Assembly (NCBI RefSeq): GCF_003326795.1
Contig: NZ_JPWI01000009.1
Span: 62,001 to 126,000 of the forward strand
Length of the DNA stretch: 64,000 bases
Reading direction: 5' to 3'
Source: Thalassospira profundimaris
Lineage (GTDB): Bacteria > Pseudomonadota > Alphaproteobacteria > Rhodospirillales > Thalassospiraceae
The translations under genes and the position numbers were made by a program. The stretch's first letter is position 1, and the number at the start of each line of letters is the position of its first letter. Below are positions 7,735-15,905 of the stretch, one piece after another. The notes under the pieces are model-generated. The model searched no databases and was not told the DNA's origin. It worked only from the letters and a program-made list of their open reading frames with translations.

Positions 7735-9063
7735 ATGGAACAATTTACCAATCCGGATCAGTACGTTCTGTGGGTTGAACAGGCGATAGACTGGCTTTCG
7801 GCCAATGTGTTGCTGATCCCGATCCTGATACAAATTCTGGTCTGTGTGGTTGTTGCTATTACCGCGTTCCTGTTGCGCGGCAGACTTGAAACATTGCTGT
7901 CGCGTCTGCAAAACTGGAAGCCGCTTTTGCAATATGCCGGGTTCCGTCGCTTTGCCACGGTCCTGCCCGGTTTGGCCTTCCCGCTTCTTCTTGTCATCCT
8001 TGTCTGGCTGCTTGATGCCGTCGCTGTTCAGGCGGGGTATCGCCACAATGTCATTCGACTGGTTGCAAGCCTTTTGAATGCATGGATCGTCATTCGGCTG
8101 GCAGCAGCCATCGTCAACGACCCGGTATGGTCACGTACGATTGCAACCGTGGCCTGGGGGCTTGCCGCCCTTAATATTGTTGGCTGGCTTGAACCAACCA
8201 TCGAGATCCTTGACAGCCTTGCCATGCAGGTCGGCGATTTCCGGGTGTCGGTCTATGGCATTCTCAAAGCCGTATTATCACTTGCGGTTTTGTTGTGGGT
8301 TGCATCCTTTGCTTCCCGCCTGTTTGAACAACGCATTCAAAAGGTCCACCGCCTGACCCCGTCGGTTCAGGTCCTGATGGCAAAGCTTTTGAAACTTGTC
8401 CTGCTGTCGGTTGCAGTTCTGTTTGCGCTATCGACGATTGGCGTTGATCTGACGGCCCTTGCGGTATTTGGTGGCGCGGTTGGCGTTGGTATCGGCCTTG
8501 GCTTGCAACGGATCGTCGCCAACCTGATCAGCGGAGTCATTCTGCTTCTGGATCGGTCGATCAAACCCGGTGACGTCATTGCCATCGGCGAGACATTTGG
8601 CTGGATCCAGTCTCTAGGGGCACGATATACCGCCGTTCGCACCCGTGACGGCACCGAATTCCTGATCCCGAACGAAGACCTTATTACCACGCAGGTCGAA
8701 AACTGGAGCCATTCGGACGTCAAACTGCGCCTGAAAATTCCGGTCGGCATTGCCTATAGCTGTGATCCGCATTTTGCGATCAAGCTTTGCAACGAAGCCG
8801 CAGCAAAATGCCAAAGGGTTCTGGAAAATCCCGGCCCAAATACATTGCTGCGCGGATTTGGGGACAACTCTGTTGATCTTGAAATCCGTTTCTGGATTGA
8901 TGATCCGCAGAACGGGCGCGGCAATATCATCAGCGAAATTCTGCTCAATGTCTGGGATGCCTTCAAGGAACACAATATTGAAATTCCGTTCCCGCAACGC
9001 GACCTGCACCTGCGTAGCGGCGATGCGCCCATTCGCGTCGAGATGACCTCGCCAACAAACTAG
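7735..9063 (+). CDS. Mechanosensitive ion channel, MscS family
   Basis: An inner-membrane channel of 442 residues, longer than E. coli MscS (286) because extra transmembrane helices precede the channel core. Several hydrophobic helices fill residues 15-260. The pore-lining helix is the Gly/Ala-rich GGAVGVGIGLGLQ, followed directly by the beta-domain entry SGVILLLDRSIKPGDVI, which is diagnostic. The C-terminal alpha/beta cage domain extends to the end. The start at 7735 has AGGGG just upstream; 7690 is less likely. Role by family: release of solutes on hypo-osmotic shock. Confidence 0.92.
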   Translation: MEQFTNPDQYVLWVEQAIDWLSANVLLIPILIQILVCVVVAITAFLLRGRLETLLSRLQNWKPLLQYAGFRRFATVLPGLAFPLLLVILVWLLDAVAVQAGYRHNVIRLVASLLNAWIVIRLAAAIVNDPVWSRTIATVAWGLAALNIVGWLEPTIEILDSLAMQVGDFRVSVYGILKAVLSLAVLLWVASFASRLFEQRIQKVHRLTPSVQVLMAKLLKLVLLSVAVLFALSTIGVDLTALAVFGGAVGVGIGLGLQRIVANLISGVILLLDRSIKPGDVIAIGETFGWIQSLGARYTAVRTRDGTEFLIPNEDLITTQVENWSHSDVKLRLKIPVGIAYSCDPHFAIKLCNEAAAKCQRVLENPGPNTLLRGFGDNSVDLEIRFWIDDPQNGRGNIISEILLNVWDAFKEHNIEIPFPQRDLHLRSGDAPIRVEMTSPTN

Positions 9064-9088
9064 GCAGCCAAACAGCATCAAACCTTTT

Positions 9089-9104
9089 TGTGATCTGGAT
9101 CACA
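9089..9104. promoter_or_regulatory. CRP/FNR-family palindrome upstream of the hemolysin-ligase operon
   Basis: TGTGATCTGGATCACA is a perfect 16-bp palindrome matching the CRP consensus half-sites TGTGA and TCACA. The inner GATCTGGATC also resembles FNR-type sites, but the outer bases fit CRP better. It ends 64 bp before the first start codon of the four-gene operon and lies just downstream of the MscS gene, so the operon is its likely target. Confidence 0.7.
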
Positions 9105-9168
9105 TATTCAGGTTGCTGTCAGGTAGGCGCGCCAAACTGCGACCTTAACGCAGTCAAAGGCGCCCGAA

Positions 9169-9867
9169 ATGCTTCTGTTGAATTACAATGAGAATGGAAA
9201 TCCTGCGGCACGATTAAGCCTGCAGAAGAATGGTTTTCTGGCTCGCGTGCAAATGCGCGCCTGTGCGATCTCCATTCTGACCAGCCTTGCGACCGAACGG
9301 GCCGAGGTGGAGGATTTCATCGCCGCGACCTACGCCAACGCCTATGACGCGTCGATCCGGGTGCAATATGACACGCTGATGAGTGTGCGTGATGACAGCG
9401 GCAAGATTGTCGCAGCCCTTGGCTTTCGCTCTGCCGGTCACGGACCACTTTTCCTTGAACAATATCTGCCCTGCCCGATTGACAACATCCTTGGCATTTC
9501 TCGCCATCAGATTGTCGAAATCGGCAATCTGGCTTCGTCCGGTGGTGGCGGAACGTCGTTCCTGTTCACCGCCCTTTCGGCCTATCTGTATCACAATGCC
9601 TATAAGCAGGCAGTCGTCACCGGTACCGACAATATCGAAAAGCGTCTGCGCAAGATGGGTTTGAACCCGGTGCGTCACGCCATGGCCGATCCATCGCGTC
9701 TGGCCGAAAAGGACACCGATTGGGGCCGCTATTACGAGCGCTGCCCGCATGTTCTGTCCGGATCGGTCGCATATGGCTACCGACAGCTGCAATCGCTGTA
9801 TGGCGCTGAATATCTGCATATGCGCCCGCGTCTTTATCCCCACTTCCAGCATAATGGCGAGATTTGA
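9169..9867 (+). CDS. Thermostable hemolysin family protein (GNAT-like acyltransferase fold)
   Basis: A 232-residue cytoplasmic protein of the family named after the Vibrio thermostable delta-hemolysin. The family carries a GNAT-like fold, related to autoinducer synthases, rather than a toxin fold. The conserved block is visible: DFIAATYANAYDA, ALGFRSAG, PLFLEQYL, the EIGNLAS strand (about 122-128), then SSGGGGTSFLF and VVTGTDNIEKRLRKMG. It has no signal peptide. It is first in a four-gene operon; the ligase starts 2 bp after its stop. Acyl transfer using the acyl-adenylate or acyl-CoA made by the next protein is an inference from this context. Confidence 0.85.
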   Translation: MLLLNYNENGNPAARLSLQKNGFLARVQMRACAISILTSLATERAEVEDFIAATYANAYDASIRVQYDTLMSVRDDSGKIVAALGFRSAGHGPLFLEQYLPCPIDNILGISRHQIVEIGNLASSGGGGTSFLFTALSAYLYHNAYKQAVVTGTDNIEKRLRKMGLNPVRHAMADPSRLAEKDTDWGRYYERCPHVLSGSVAYGYRQLQSLYGAEYLHMRPRLYPHFQHNGEI

Positions 9868-9869
9868 TC

Positions 9870-11906
9870 ATGCTGTTTGAACGTATCCGCAATCATCCTG
9901 GTCATCGTCCTGCCCTGCGCACAGGCACCGCCGAAATTAACTATGGCGACCTGATCCGTCATGTTGAGGAACGCAGCATCCAGTTGCAGGATGTTGATGT
10001 TCTGGGCATCGCACTTGATAACGGCATTGACTGGCTGCTCTGGGATCTTGCGGCCCTGCATACCGGGATCATCTGCATCCCGTTACCACCCTTTTTCACC
10101 AAGGATCAGATTGACCACAGCATTGCGACTGGCGGGATCACACACATGGTCACACCGGGCGGGCTTGTTGCAACCGGCTTTGACCGTTCGCCATTGATCC
10201 CCGAAGGAACGGCAAAAATCACCTTCACCTCTGGCTCGACAGGCACCCCAAAGGGTGTTTGTCTGTCGGAGACCGCGATGTTCAATGTCGCACATGCCAT
10301 CCACGCGGTTCTCGGCGATGATTTTGTCGGAACACATGCCTGTGTCCTTCCACTTGCCGTTCTTCTGGAAAATGTCGCCGGGGTCTATGCCGGTCTGATA
10401 GCCGGATGCACAATCCATCTGACAGGGCTGCAGGAATTCGGATCGCAATATCATAATCTGTACGATGTCCTGAAACAGGCCCGCGCAAATTCGGTCATTC
10501 TGGTCCCGGAAATCTTGCGTGCCCTGATGATGCAGGTCCACGCCAAAGGCCCGCTTCCTGATTTGAAATTCATCGCTGTTGGTGGTGCACGCGTTGCCCC
10601 GCGCCTGATCGCCACGGCGCGCCAGCTTGGTCTTCCTGTCTATGAGGGCTATGGCCTGTCGGAATGTGCGTCGGTTCTTTCGATGAATATCCCGGGCAAG
10701 GACAAACCTGGCACGGCTGGCACATTGCTTCCCCACGTAAAGGCAGAAATTCGGGATGGCGAAATCTATGTCCACCGCCCGGGTTTCCTTGGCTATATCG
10801 GAGCAACAGACCAGTCGGACGGCACCGTTGCCCAGTGGTTTGCCACTGGCGATATCGGCGACATCGATGCGGACGGATTTGTTCACGTTACCGGCCGCAA
10901 GAAGAATGTGCTGATAACCTCGCATGGCCGCAACATATCGCCTGAATGGCCGGAGTCCGTTCTGTTGGCGCAACCGGAAATCTATCAGGCAATCGTCTAT
11001 GGCGATGACCAGCCACATCTGAGCGCCCTGATCGTTCCAAGCAATGCGACCGCCAATATCGCAGCCGCGATTGAGACGACCAACACCGTTCTCCCCGACT
11101 ATGCGCAGATACGCGATTTCCAGATCGTCCCGCCTTTTAGCGTCGAAAATGGCTGCCTGACCGGCAATGGTCGGCCCAAACGCGACGCAATTTCAGCCCG
11201 CTACCTTTCTCCTCAACTTACCCCGGAGCCTTCCATGAACTTTTATGATCGTCTTGTTGCAGAAACCGCAGAAGCACGTGCAAGCCTTTATCATGTCCCG
11301 CAGCTGGTGGACGGACTGCAGGGTAATATTTCGCGCTCGACCTATGTTGCCTATCTGACCGAGGCCTATCACCACGTCAAACACACCGTCCCGTTCCTGA
11401 TGGCGATGGGATCGCGCCTGCCTGAGGACAAACGCTGGTTGCACAAGGCGATCATTGAATATCTTGAAGAAGAAGAAGGCCACGAAGAATGGATTCTCAA
11501 TGACATCGAGGCCGCTGGCGGCAATCGCGAAAAAGCGCGCAACGCAACGCCGAACCTCGAAACCCAGGTCATGGTTGCCTATAACTATGACTATATCGCG
11601 CGCAAAAACCCGGTCGGGTTCTTTGGCATGGTCTTTATGCTTGAAAGCACCTCTACCCAGATCGCAAGTCAGGGTGCTGATGCCGTCATGAACGGCCTTG
11701 ATCTTCCGAAATCGGCATTCAGCTATCTGTTCTCGCACGGGTCGCTTGATATCGAGCATATGAAATTCTTCGAACAGACCGTCAACAAGATCACCGATCC
11801 CGATGATCAGGCAGCGATCATTGAAGTGGCCCAAAACACCTTCCGTCTGTTTGCAAACCTGTTTGCTGCCATTCCGCATGAAGGACAGAGAAAACATGTT
11901 GCTTGA
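9870..11906 (+). CDS. Fusion of AMP-forming acyl ligase and heme-oxygenase-like diiron (HDO/TenA-like) domain
   Basis: A 678-residue two-domain protein. The N-terminal 450 residues form an ANL adenylating enzyme: the phosphate loop TSGSTGTPKG is at 120-129, with YEGYGLSE and FATGDIGDIDADG further on. The A10-type lysine is probably in GNGRPKRD. From residue 456 a TenA/PqqC-like all-helical domain begins. It carries an E-x2-H pair (Glu535, His538), Glu592 and H-x3-D-x2-H (His623, Asp627, His630), matching the iron ligands of HDO enzymes such as UndA and CADD. An internal ATG at 11235 with its own ribosome site could give the second domain alone. The product is unknown. Confidence 0.88.
   Translation: MLFERIRNHPGHRPALRTGTAEINYGDLIRHVEERSIQLQDVDVLGIALDNGIDWLLWDLAALHTGIICIPLPPFFTKDQIDHSIATGGITHMVTPGGLVATGFDRSPLIPEGTAKITFTSGSTGTPKGVCLSETAMFNVAHAIHAVLGDDFVGTHACVLPLAVLLENVAGVYAGLIAGCTIHLTGLQEFGSQYHNLYDVLKQARANSVILVPEILRALMMQVHAKGPLPDLKFIAVGGARVAPRLIATARQLGLPVYEGYGLSECASVLSMNIPGKDKPGTAGTLLPHVKAEIRDGEIYVHRPGFLGYIGATDQSDGTVAQWFATGDIGDIDADGFVHVTGRKKNVLITSHGRNISPEWPESVLLAQPEIYQAIVYGDDQPHLSALIVPSNATANIAAAIETTNTVLPDYAQIRDFQIVPPFSVENGCLTGNGRPKRDAISARYLSPQLTPEPSMNFYDRLVAETAEARASLYHVPQLVDGLQGNISRSTYVAYLTEAYHHVKHTVPFLMAMGSRLPEDKRWLHKAIIEYLEEEEGHEEWILNDIEAAGGNREKARNATPNLETQVMVAYNYDYIARKNPVGFFGMVFMLESTSTQIASQGADAVMNGLDLPKSAFSYLFSHGSLDIEHMKFFEQTVNKITDPDDQAAIIEVAQNTFRLFANLFAAIPHEGQRKHVA
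11224..11237 (+). promoter_or_regulatory. Possible internal translation start for the HDO domain
   Basis: CGGAG (11224-11228) lies 6 nt before an in-frame ATG (11235) exactly at the boundary between the ligase and HDO domains. A separate protein of about 223 residues could be made from here, the length of stand-alone HDO proteins. Confidence 0.4.
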
Positions 11907-12684
11907 TGGAAAAAGCGTCTTTCTGACCGGGGCGACGGGCGGCATTGGCAGGCCGCTTGCCGCCCTGCTCAGGGGACGCGGTGCTCATGTCACAACCTAT
12001 GACCGGGCCCAGCAGGGTAATCTGATGGAAAATATCGATACCACCTGCAAGGTCCTGCGCGAAAACACGCCCGACATTCTGGTCAATCTGGCCGGGATCA
12101 ACGAGTTCGACCTTGCCGAAAAGCAGGATTACGACGCGCTTCTGACCTTGAACCTGCTGGTGCCGATGCGCTTGTGTCAGGCGGTCTTGCCGACCATGCG
12201 CGCACGCCGTTCCGGACAGATCGTCAATATCGGATCGATGGCGGGATTGATCCCCCTGCCGCACATGACCGGTTACGTCGCGGCCAAATCCGGGCTTAAG
12301 GGATTTAGCGACGCCCTTCGACGCGAAATGGCAGATTGCGGCGTCAAGGTTTCCCACATTGCACCACGTGCTGTTCACACCGAAATGAATGCTGGCAAAC
12401 TTGGTTTGCTGAACAAGCGGACCCATACGACCGAAGACCGCCCGCGTGACGTGGCAAACCGTATCATCAACGCCATTGAACGCAGTGAATCCGATGTTCG
12501 GATCGGCTGGCCCGAACGCCTGTTTGCGCAACTTAACGCCCTGTGCCCTTCCCTGATCGACAAGGGTCTTCGCAAGAACACGGCCATTGGCGTTGATATC
12601 CTCAATTCCGAACAGGAGGATAGCGCCGAGCCACAACCTCTTGCCGCCCCAAACTGTGACACCCAGCGGAGGAACATCGCATGA
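11896..12684 (+). CDS. SDR family oxidoreductase in the hemolysin-ligase operon
   Basis: A 262-residue short-chain dehydrogenase. LTGATGGIG near residue 10 is the cofactor loop, LVNLAG replaces the usual NNAG, and YVAAK supplies the catalytic Tyr and Lys after a Ser-containing NIGSMAG strand. The start at 11896 follows AAGGA and overlaps the fusion gene by 11 nt, indicating coupled translation. The C-terminal 60 residues run past the standard SDR fold. In context it may reduce the acyl or oxidised product of the fusion protein, for example ketone to alcohol; that is inference. Cofactor preference cannot be decided here. Confidence 0.85.
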   Translation: MLLDGKSVFLTGATGGIGRPLAALLRGRGAHVTTYDRAQQGNLMENIDTTCKVLRENTPDILVNLAGINEFDLAEKQDYDALLTLNLLVPMRLCQAVLPTMRARRSGQIVNIGSMAGLIPLPHMTGYVAAKSGLKGFSDALRREMADCGVKVSHIAPRAVHTEMNAGKLGLLNKRTHTTEDRPRDVANRIINAIERSESDVRIGWPERLFAQLNALCPSLIDKGLRKNTAIGVDILNSEQEDSAEPQPLAAPNCDTQRRNIA

Positions 12685-13346
12685 AGCTCAACCCCCTTAT
12701 TCTTTTCTGTGCCCTTGCGGTATTGCTGCCCATGATTGGGCATGCAGAAACCACCAACGGTGCGGTGATGGATGGCGTATCACATCTTCAGACCGAATGG
12801 GCGCGGATCAAATACGACCTGTCGGACAAGGACCAGCAAGTAGAAGCCCTTCATCAGCTTGAAGCTGATGGCGCAGAACTGCTTGTCCGGTTCCCCGAAA
12901 GCCCGGAACTGCAGATCTGGCAGGGAATTTTGCTATCGACCGATGCCGGAATTGATCGCGGTATTTCCGCACTTGGCAAGGTCCGTGATGCCCGCGAGCT
13001 GTTTGAAAAGGCGATCAAAACCAATCCCGATGCACTTGACGGTTCAGCCTATACCTCGCTTGGGTCATTATACTATCAGGTCCCGTCATGGCCGCTTGCC
13101 TTTGGTAGCAACACCAAGGCCGAGGAATTCCTGAAAAAGGCGCTGGCCGTTAACCCTGACGGCATCGACCCGAACTACTTTTACGGTGACTTCCTGCTGC
13201 AGCAGGATCGCAGCAGCGAAGCTCGCACCTATTTCGAAAAGGCCCTGAAGGCACCGGACCGTCCCAGCCGTCCACGGGCGGACGCCGGACGTCGTGCAGA
13301 AATCGCCAGGGCCCTGAATGAGATTGCCCGCAAGTCCGCCAAATAG
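12681..13346 (+). CDS. Exported TPR-like protein ending the operon
   Basis: A 221-residue protein with a signal peptide (hydrophobic core PLILFCALAVLLP, cleavage after GHA near residue 23). The mature part is helical, with TPR-like repeats: AKTNPDALDGSAYTSLGSLY, AEEFLKKALAVNPDGIDPNY and ARTYFEKALKAP. It should therefore be a periplasmic scaffold or binding protein. The ATG overlaps the SDR stop (ATGA) and is preceded by GGAGG. Its fixed place in the operon suggests that it handles or senses the pathway product outside the cytoplasm, but nothing in the sequence shows the ligand. Confidence 0.85.
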   Translation: MKLNPLILFCALAVLLPMIGHAETTNGAVMDGVSHLQTEWARIKYDLSDKDQQVEALHQLEADGAELLVRFPESPELQIWQGILLSTDAGIDRGISALGKVRDARELFEKAIKTNPDALDGSAYTSLGSLYYQVPSWPLAFGSNTKAEEFLKKALAVNPDGIDPNYFYGDFLLQQDRSSEARTYFEKALKAPDRPSRPRADAGRRAEIARALNEIARKSAK

Positions 13347-13376
13347 CGGATTGAACCATTCGCAGCAGCACATATG

Positions 13377-13407
13377 AAAAGGCCGGAACAGCTGTCCCGG
13401 CCTTTTT
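13377..13407. terminator. Bidirectional terminator between the TPR gene and yihY-like gene
   Basis: A GGCCGG / CCGGCC stem flanked by AAAA on the left and TTTTT on the right, with an inner ACAGCTGT palindrome in the loop. It can end both convergent transcripts. Confidence 0.85.
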
Positions 13408-13429
13408 GGTTCATGTCTCGGGTCGCGAT

Positions 13430-14788
13430 CTAGCTGATGATATCGGTCATGTCTTTTTGTTCGACCTGGTTGGCCTTGAGATGATGAGGATCAGCTTCGA
13501 CCTGTTCGGGTATTTTGTTTTCCGGTCTTGGCGTATCGAGCAATGCTCCTACCTGCACAGCAAGAACAGACTGGCGCTTTTTCTCAAGCTCGACCAGACG
13601 TTCGCGCATGACAATCGGCCAGCCACCATCGGTTTGCACCAGCAGCAACCGGTCATAATCAAGAAACAGCCCCATCCGCGTCATCAGTTCCGTCAGGGTA
13701 ATGCGCGACAGGTCCCCGGAAAGCAACCAGCGATGATCTTCGGACCGATCAATCAGTTTCTCGCGGCGAAGAGCGGCCAGCGCCCAGTTGAGATCACGTC
13801 CGCCAAGTTTGAGCTCACGCATCATCTTGCGATAGGTCGGCGGTTTTGCCGCATCATGGAACCGCGCCTGCAGATATTCCAGCACCCGCAGCACGGCAAT
13901 AATCCGCTCCATATGCCCGGGCACGGCACCGCGTGGGTCGGGAATAAGACCCGCAGCTCGTGCAGCACGCCATTCCGATTGTGCGGCGGCCACCTGAGCG
14001 CCGAGCAAGATCACAATCCATGTCAGGTACATCCACAACAGGAAGATCGGAACAATCGCCACCGCACCATAAATGGTCTGATAGGTCGGAAAGTTGGTGA
14101 CATAGAACCCGAAACCCTTTTTCAGGGCTTCGAACAGCATGGCGGCAACAAAACCGCCAACGAGTCCGTCAATGATTGCAACCGAACGGTTGGGCATTCC
14201 GATGAACAACAGCGAAAATGCGGCTGTAGACAACAGGAACGGTGCAATGAATGTCAATTGACCTATCTGCTGGCCAAGCGCCTCGCCCCCAACCAGATGA
14301 CGCATTGCAAAGATATAGGATGCAAGCGACAGGCTTAACCCCAGCAACATCGGACCGACAGTCAGAAGTGTCCAGAACACGACAAGTCGTGCCAATAACT
14401 TGCGCGGACTCGTAACGCGAAAGACATCATTCATCGCCCCTTCTATCGCGCCAAGCAGCATGACAGCAGTCAACCCCAGTACCATGGTACCGATCGCCGT
14501 CATCTGTCCGGTATTTTGCAGGAAGTTGCCTAGATAGTCGCTTACCTGCTCCCCGGTTTCGGGCAGAAAGTTGTTCAGAACGACATCCATGATCTGATCT
14601 TTGAACTGATCAAATACGGGAAAGGCAGACAAAACTGTCAGGGCCACAGCCAGAAACGGCACCATTGCCAGAAGCGTCGTATAGGAGAGTCCCGCTGCAC
14701 GCTGGACCGATTTATCGTGAATAAACCGCATAATTGCATAGCGCCAAAATGCCGTTCGGTCCGCGATCATTTTCTGAATTTCGACCAT
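13430..14788 (-). CDS. YihY/BrkB family inner-membrane protein
   Basis: A polytopic membrane protein of about 452 residues. The YihY core occupies about the first 280 residues: AAGLSYTTLLAMVP, six hydrophobic helices and the loop YQTIYGAVAIVPIFLLWMY (shown as YQTIYGAVAI and FLLWMYLTW), typical of the family once misnamed RNase BN. About 160 cytoplasmic residues follow, with helix-turn-helix-like segments (LGGRDLNWALAALRREKL), a tail present in the longer members. The start at 14788 (MVEIQK) has a GGGGA upstream; 14809 and 14827 are alternatives. The function of the family is not established. Confidence 0.88.
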   Translation of the reverse strand: MVEIQKMIADRTAFWRYAIMRFIHDKSVQRAAGLSYTTLLAMVPFLAVALTVLSAFPVFDQFKDQIMDVVLNNFLPETGEQVSDYLGNFLQNTGQMTAIGTMVLGLTAVMLLGAIEGAMNDVFRVTSPRKLLARLVVFWTLLTVGPMLLGLSLSLASYIFAMRHLVGGEALGQQIGQLTFIAPFLLSTAAFSLLFIGMPNRSVAIIDGLVGGFVAAMLFEALKKGFGFYVTNFPTYQTIYGAVAIVPIFLLWMYLTWIVILLGAQVAAAQSEWRAARAAGLIPDPRGAVPGHMERIIAVLRVLEYLQARFHDAAKPPTYRKMMRELKLGGRDLNWALAALRREKLIDRSEDHRWLLSGDLSRITLTELMTRMGLFLDYDRLLLVQTDGGWPIVMRERLVELEKKRQSVLAVQVGALLDTPRPENKIPEQVEADPHHLKANQVEQKDMTDIIS

Positions 14789-14992
14789 TAAACGCTTATC
14801 CCCACGCATTTTCCGGTTATACTGCATGTGATCAACAAGATAGCGCGCCGATACATGATATGACAGGCCAGATTGACCTTGGCCTAGCTTTGTGTAGGAT
14901 GCGCCGAATGTCTAATGCCTTCTGTGCCGGTCGCGGCTTTATTTGAATGCTTCTACCTGCCAGAAAATGAGATCGTGGGAACGAGAGGAAAA

Positions 14993-15823
14993 ATGAGCCT
15001 GTCCACCGAAAACATTTCGGGCCTGATGGCCGGTAAGCGCGGCCTGATTATGGGCGTCGCCAACGATAAATCCATCGCATGGGGTATCGCACGCGCCGCT
15101 GCTGCCGCGGGTGCCGAGGTTGCTTTTACTTTCCAGGGCGAGGCACTTGAAAAGCGCGTACGCCCGCTTGCGGAGTCTGTCGGCAGCGATATCGTCTTGC
15201 CATGTGACGTCACCGATGCCGCAAGCATCGACGCTGTTTTTGACACGCTCAAGGAAAAATGGGGCAAGCTGGACTTTGTCGTCCATGCCATCGGTTTTTC
15301 CGACAAGAACGAACTGCGCGGTCGCTATGTCGACACCTCGCCGGAAAACTTCGCGCTTTCAATGAACATCTCGGTCTATTCTTTCACCGCTGTTGCCCAG
15401 CGCGCGGAAAAACTGATGACCGATGGTGGCTCGCTTCTGACCCTGTCCTATTACGGTGCAGAAAAAGTCATGCCGCACTACAACGTCATGGGCGTTGCCA
15501 AGGCAGCACTGGAAGCAAGCGTGAAATATCTGGCCAATGACCTTGGCCCGGACCGCATCCGTGTCAACGCAATTTCGGCCGGTCCGATGAAAACCCTTGC
15601 CGCTTCAGGTATCGGCGACTTCCGCTATATCCTGAAATGGAACGAATACAACTCGCCGATGCGCCGTAACGTCACGCTTGATGACGTTGGCGGTTCGGGG
15701 CTGTACTTCCTGTCGGATCTTTCGACCGGTGTCACGGGTGAAACCCATCATGTCGATTGCGGTTACCATACCGTTGGCATGAAGCAGGCAGACGCACCTG
15801 ACATCAATGTTCAGAAATCCTGA
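14993..15823 (+). CDS. fabI: Enoyl-[acyl-carrier-protein] reductase (NADH)
   Basis: It reduces trans-2-enoyl-ACP in the last step of each fatty-acid elongation cycle; FabI is the triclosan target. It is a 276-residue cytoplasmic enzyme. The FabI-specific signs are the GVANDKSIAWGIA cofactor loop (about 21-33), Tyr153, Tyr163 and Lys170 in the Y-x6-K arrangement (YNVMGVAK), and SAGPMKTLAASGI. The start at 14993 follows GAGAGGAAAA, a strong ribosome site; the frame is open upstream but without family similarity. aroC follows after a terminator. Confidence 0.96.
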   Translation: MSLSTENISGLMAGKRGLIMGVANDKSIAWGIARAAAAAGAEVAFTFQGEALEKRVRPLAESVGSDIVLPCDVTDAASIDAVFDTLKEKWGKLDFVVHAIGFSDKNELRGRYVDTSPENFALSMNISVYSFTAVAQRAEKLMTDGGSLLTLSYYGAEKVMPHYNVMGVAKAALEASVKYLANDLGPDRIRVNAISAGPMKTLAASGIGDFRYILKWNEYNSPMRRNVTLDDVGGSGLYFLSDLSTGVTGETHHVDCGYHTVGMKQADAPDINVQKS

Positions 15824-15844
15824 TCTGAACATGATATGATTTTG

Positions 15845-15872
15845 CGGGCTGCCCTTATGGGCGGCCCGTTTT
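15845..15872 (+). terminator. Terminator after fabI
   Basis: A nearly perfect stem (CGGGCTGCCC / GGGCGGCCCG with one mismatch, TTAT loop) followed by TTTT. It separates fabI from aroC, so aroC needs its own promoter. Confidence 0.8.
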
Positions 15873-15905
15873 GTCTCTTTAATATTTGAATTCTGGAATT
15901 CGGTT

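Noticed and set aside
9169..9867. A true secreted hemolysin toxin
   Set aside because: The protein has no signal peptide or pore-forming features; the family name is historical and the fold is acyltransferase-like.
13406..14338. A 310-codon open frame on the plus strand
   Set aside because: It is antisense to the YihY-type membrane protein gene and contains no recognisable domain.
13430..14788. Ribonuclease BN
   Set aside because: YihY proteins were wrongly assigned this activity; the sequence is an integral membrane protein without nuclease motifs.
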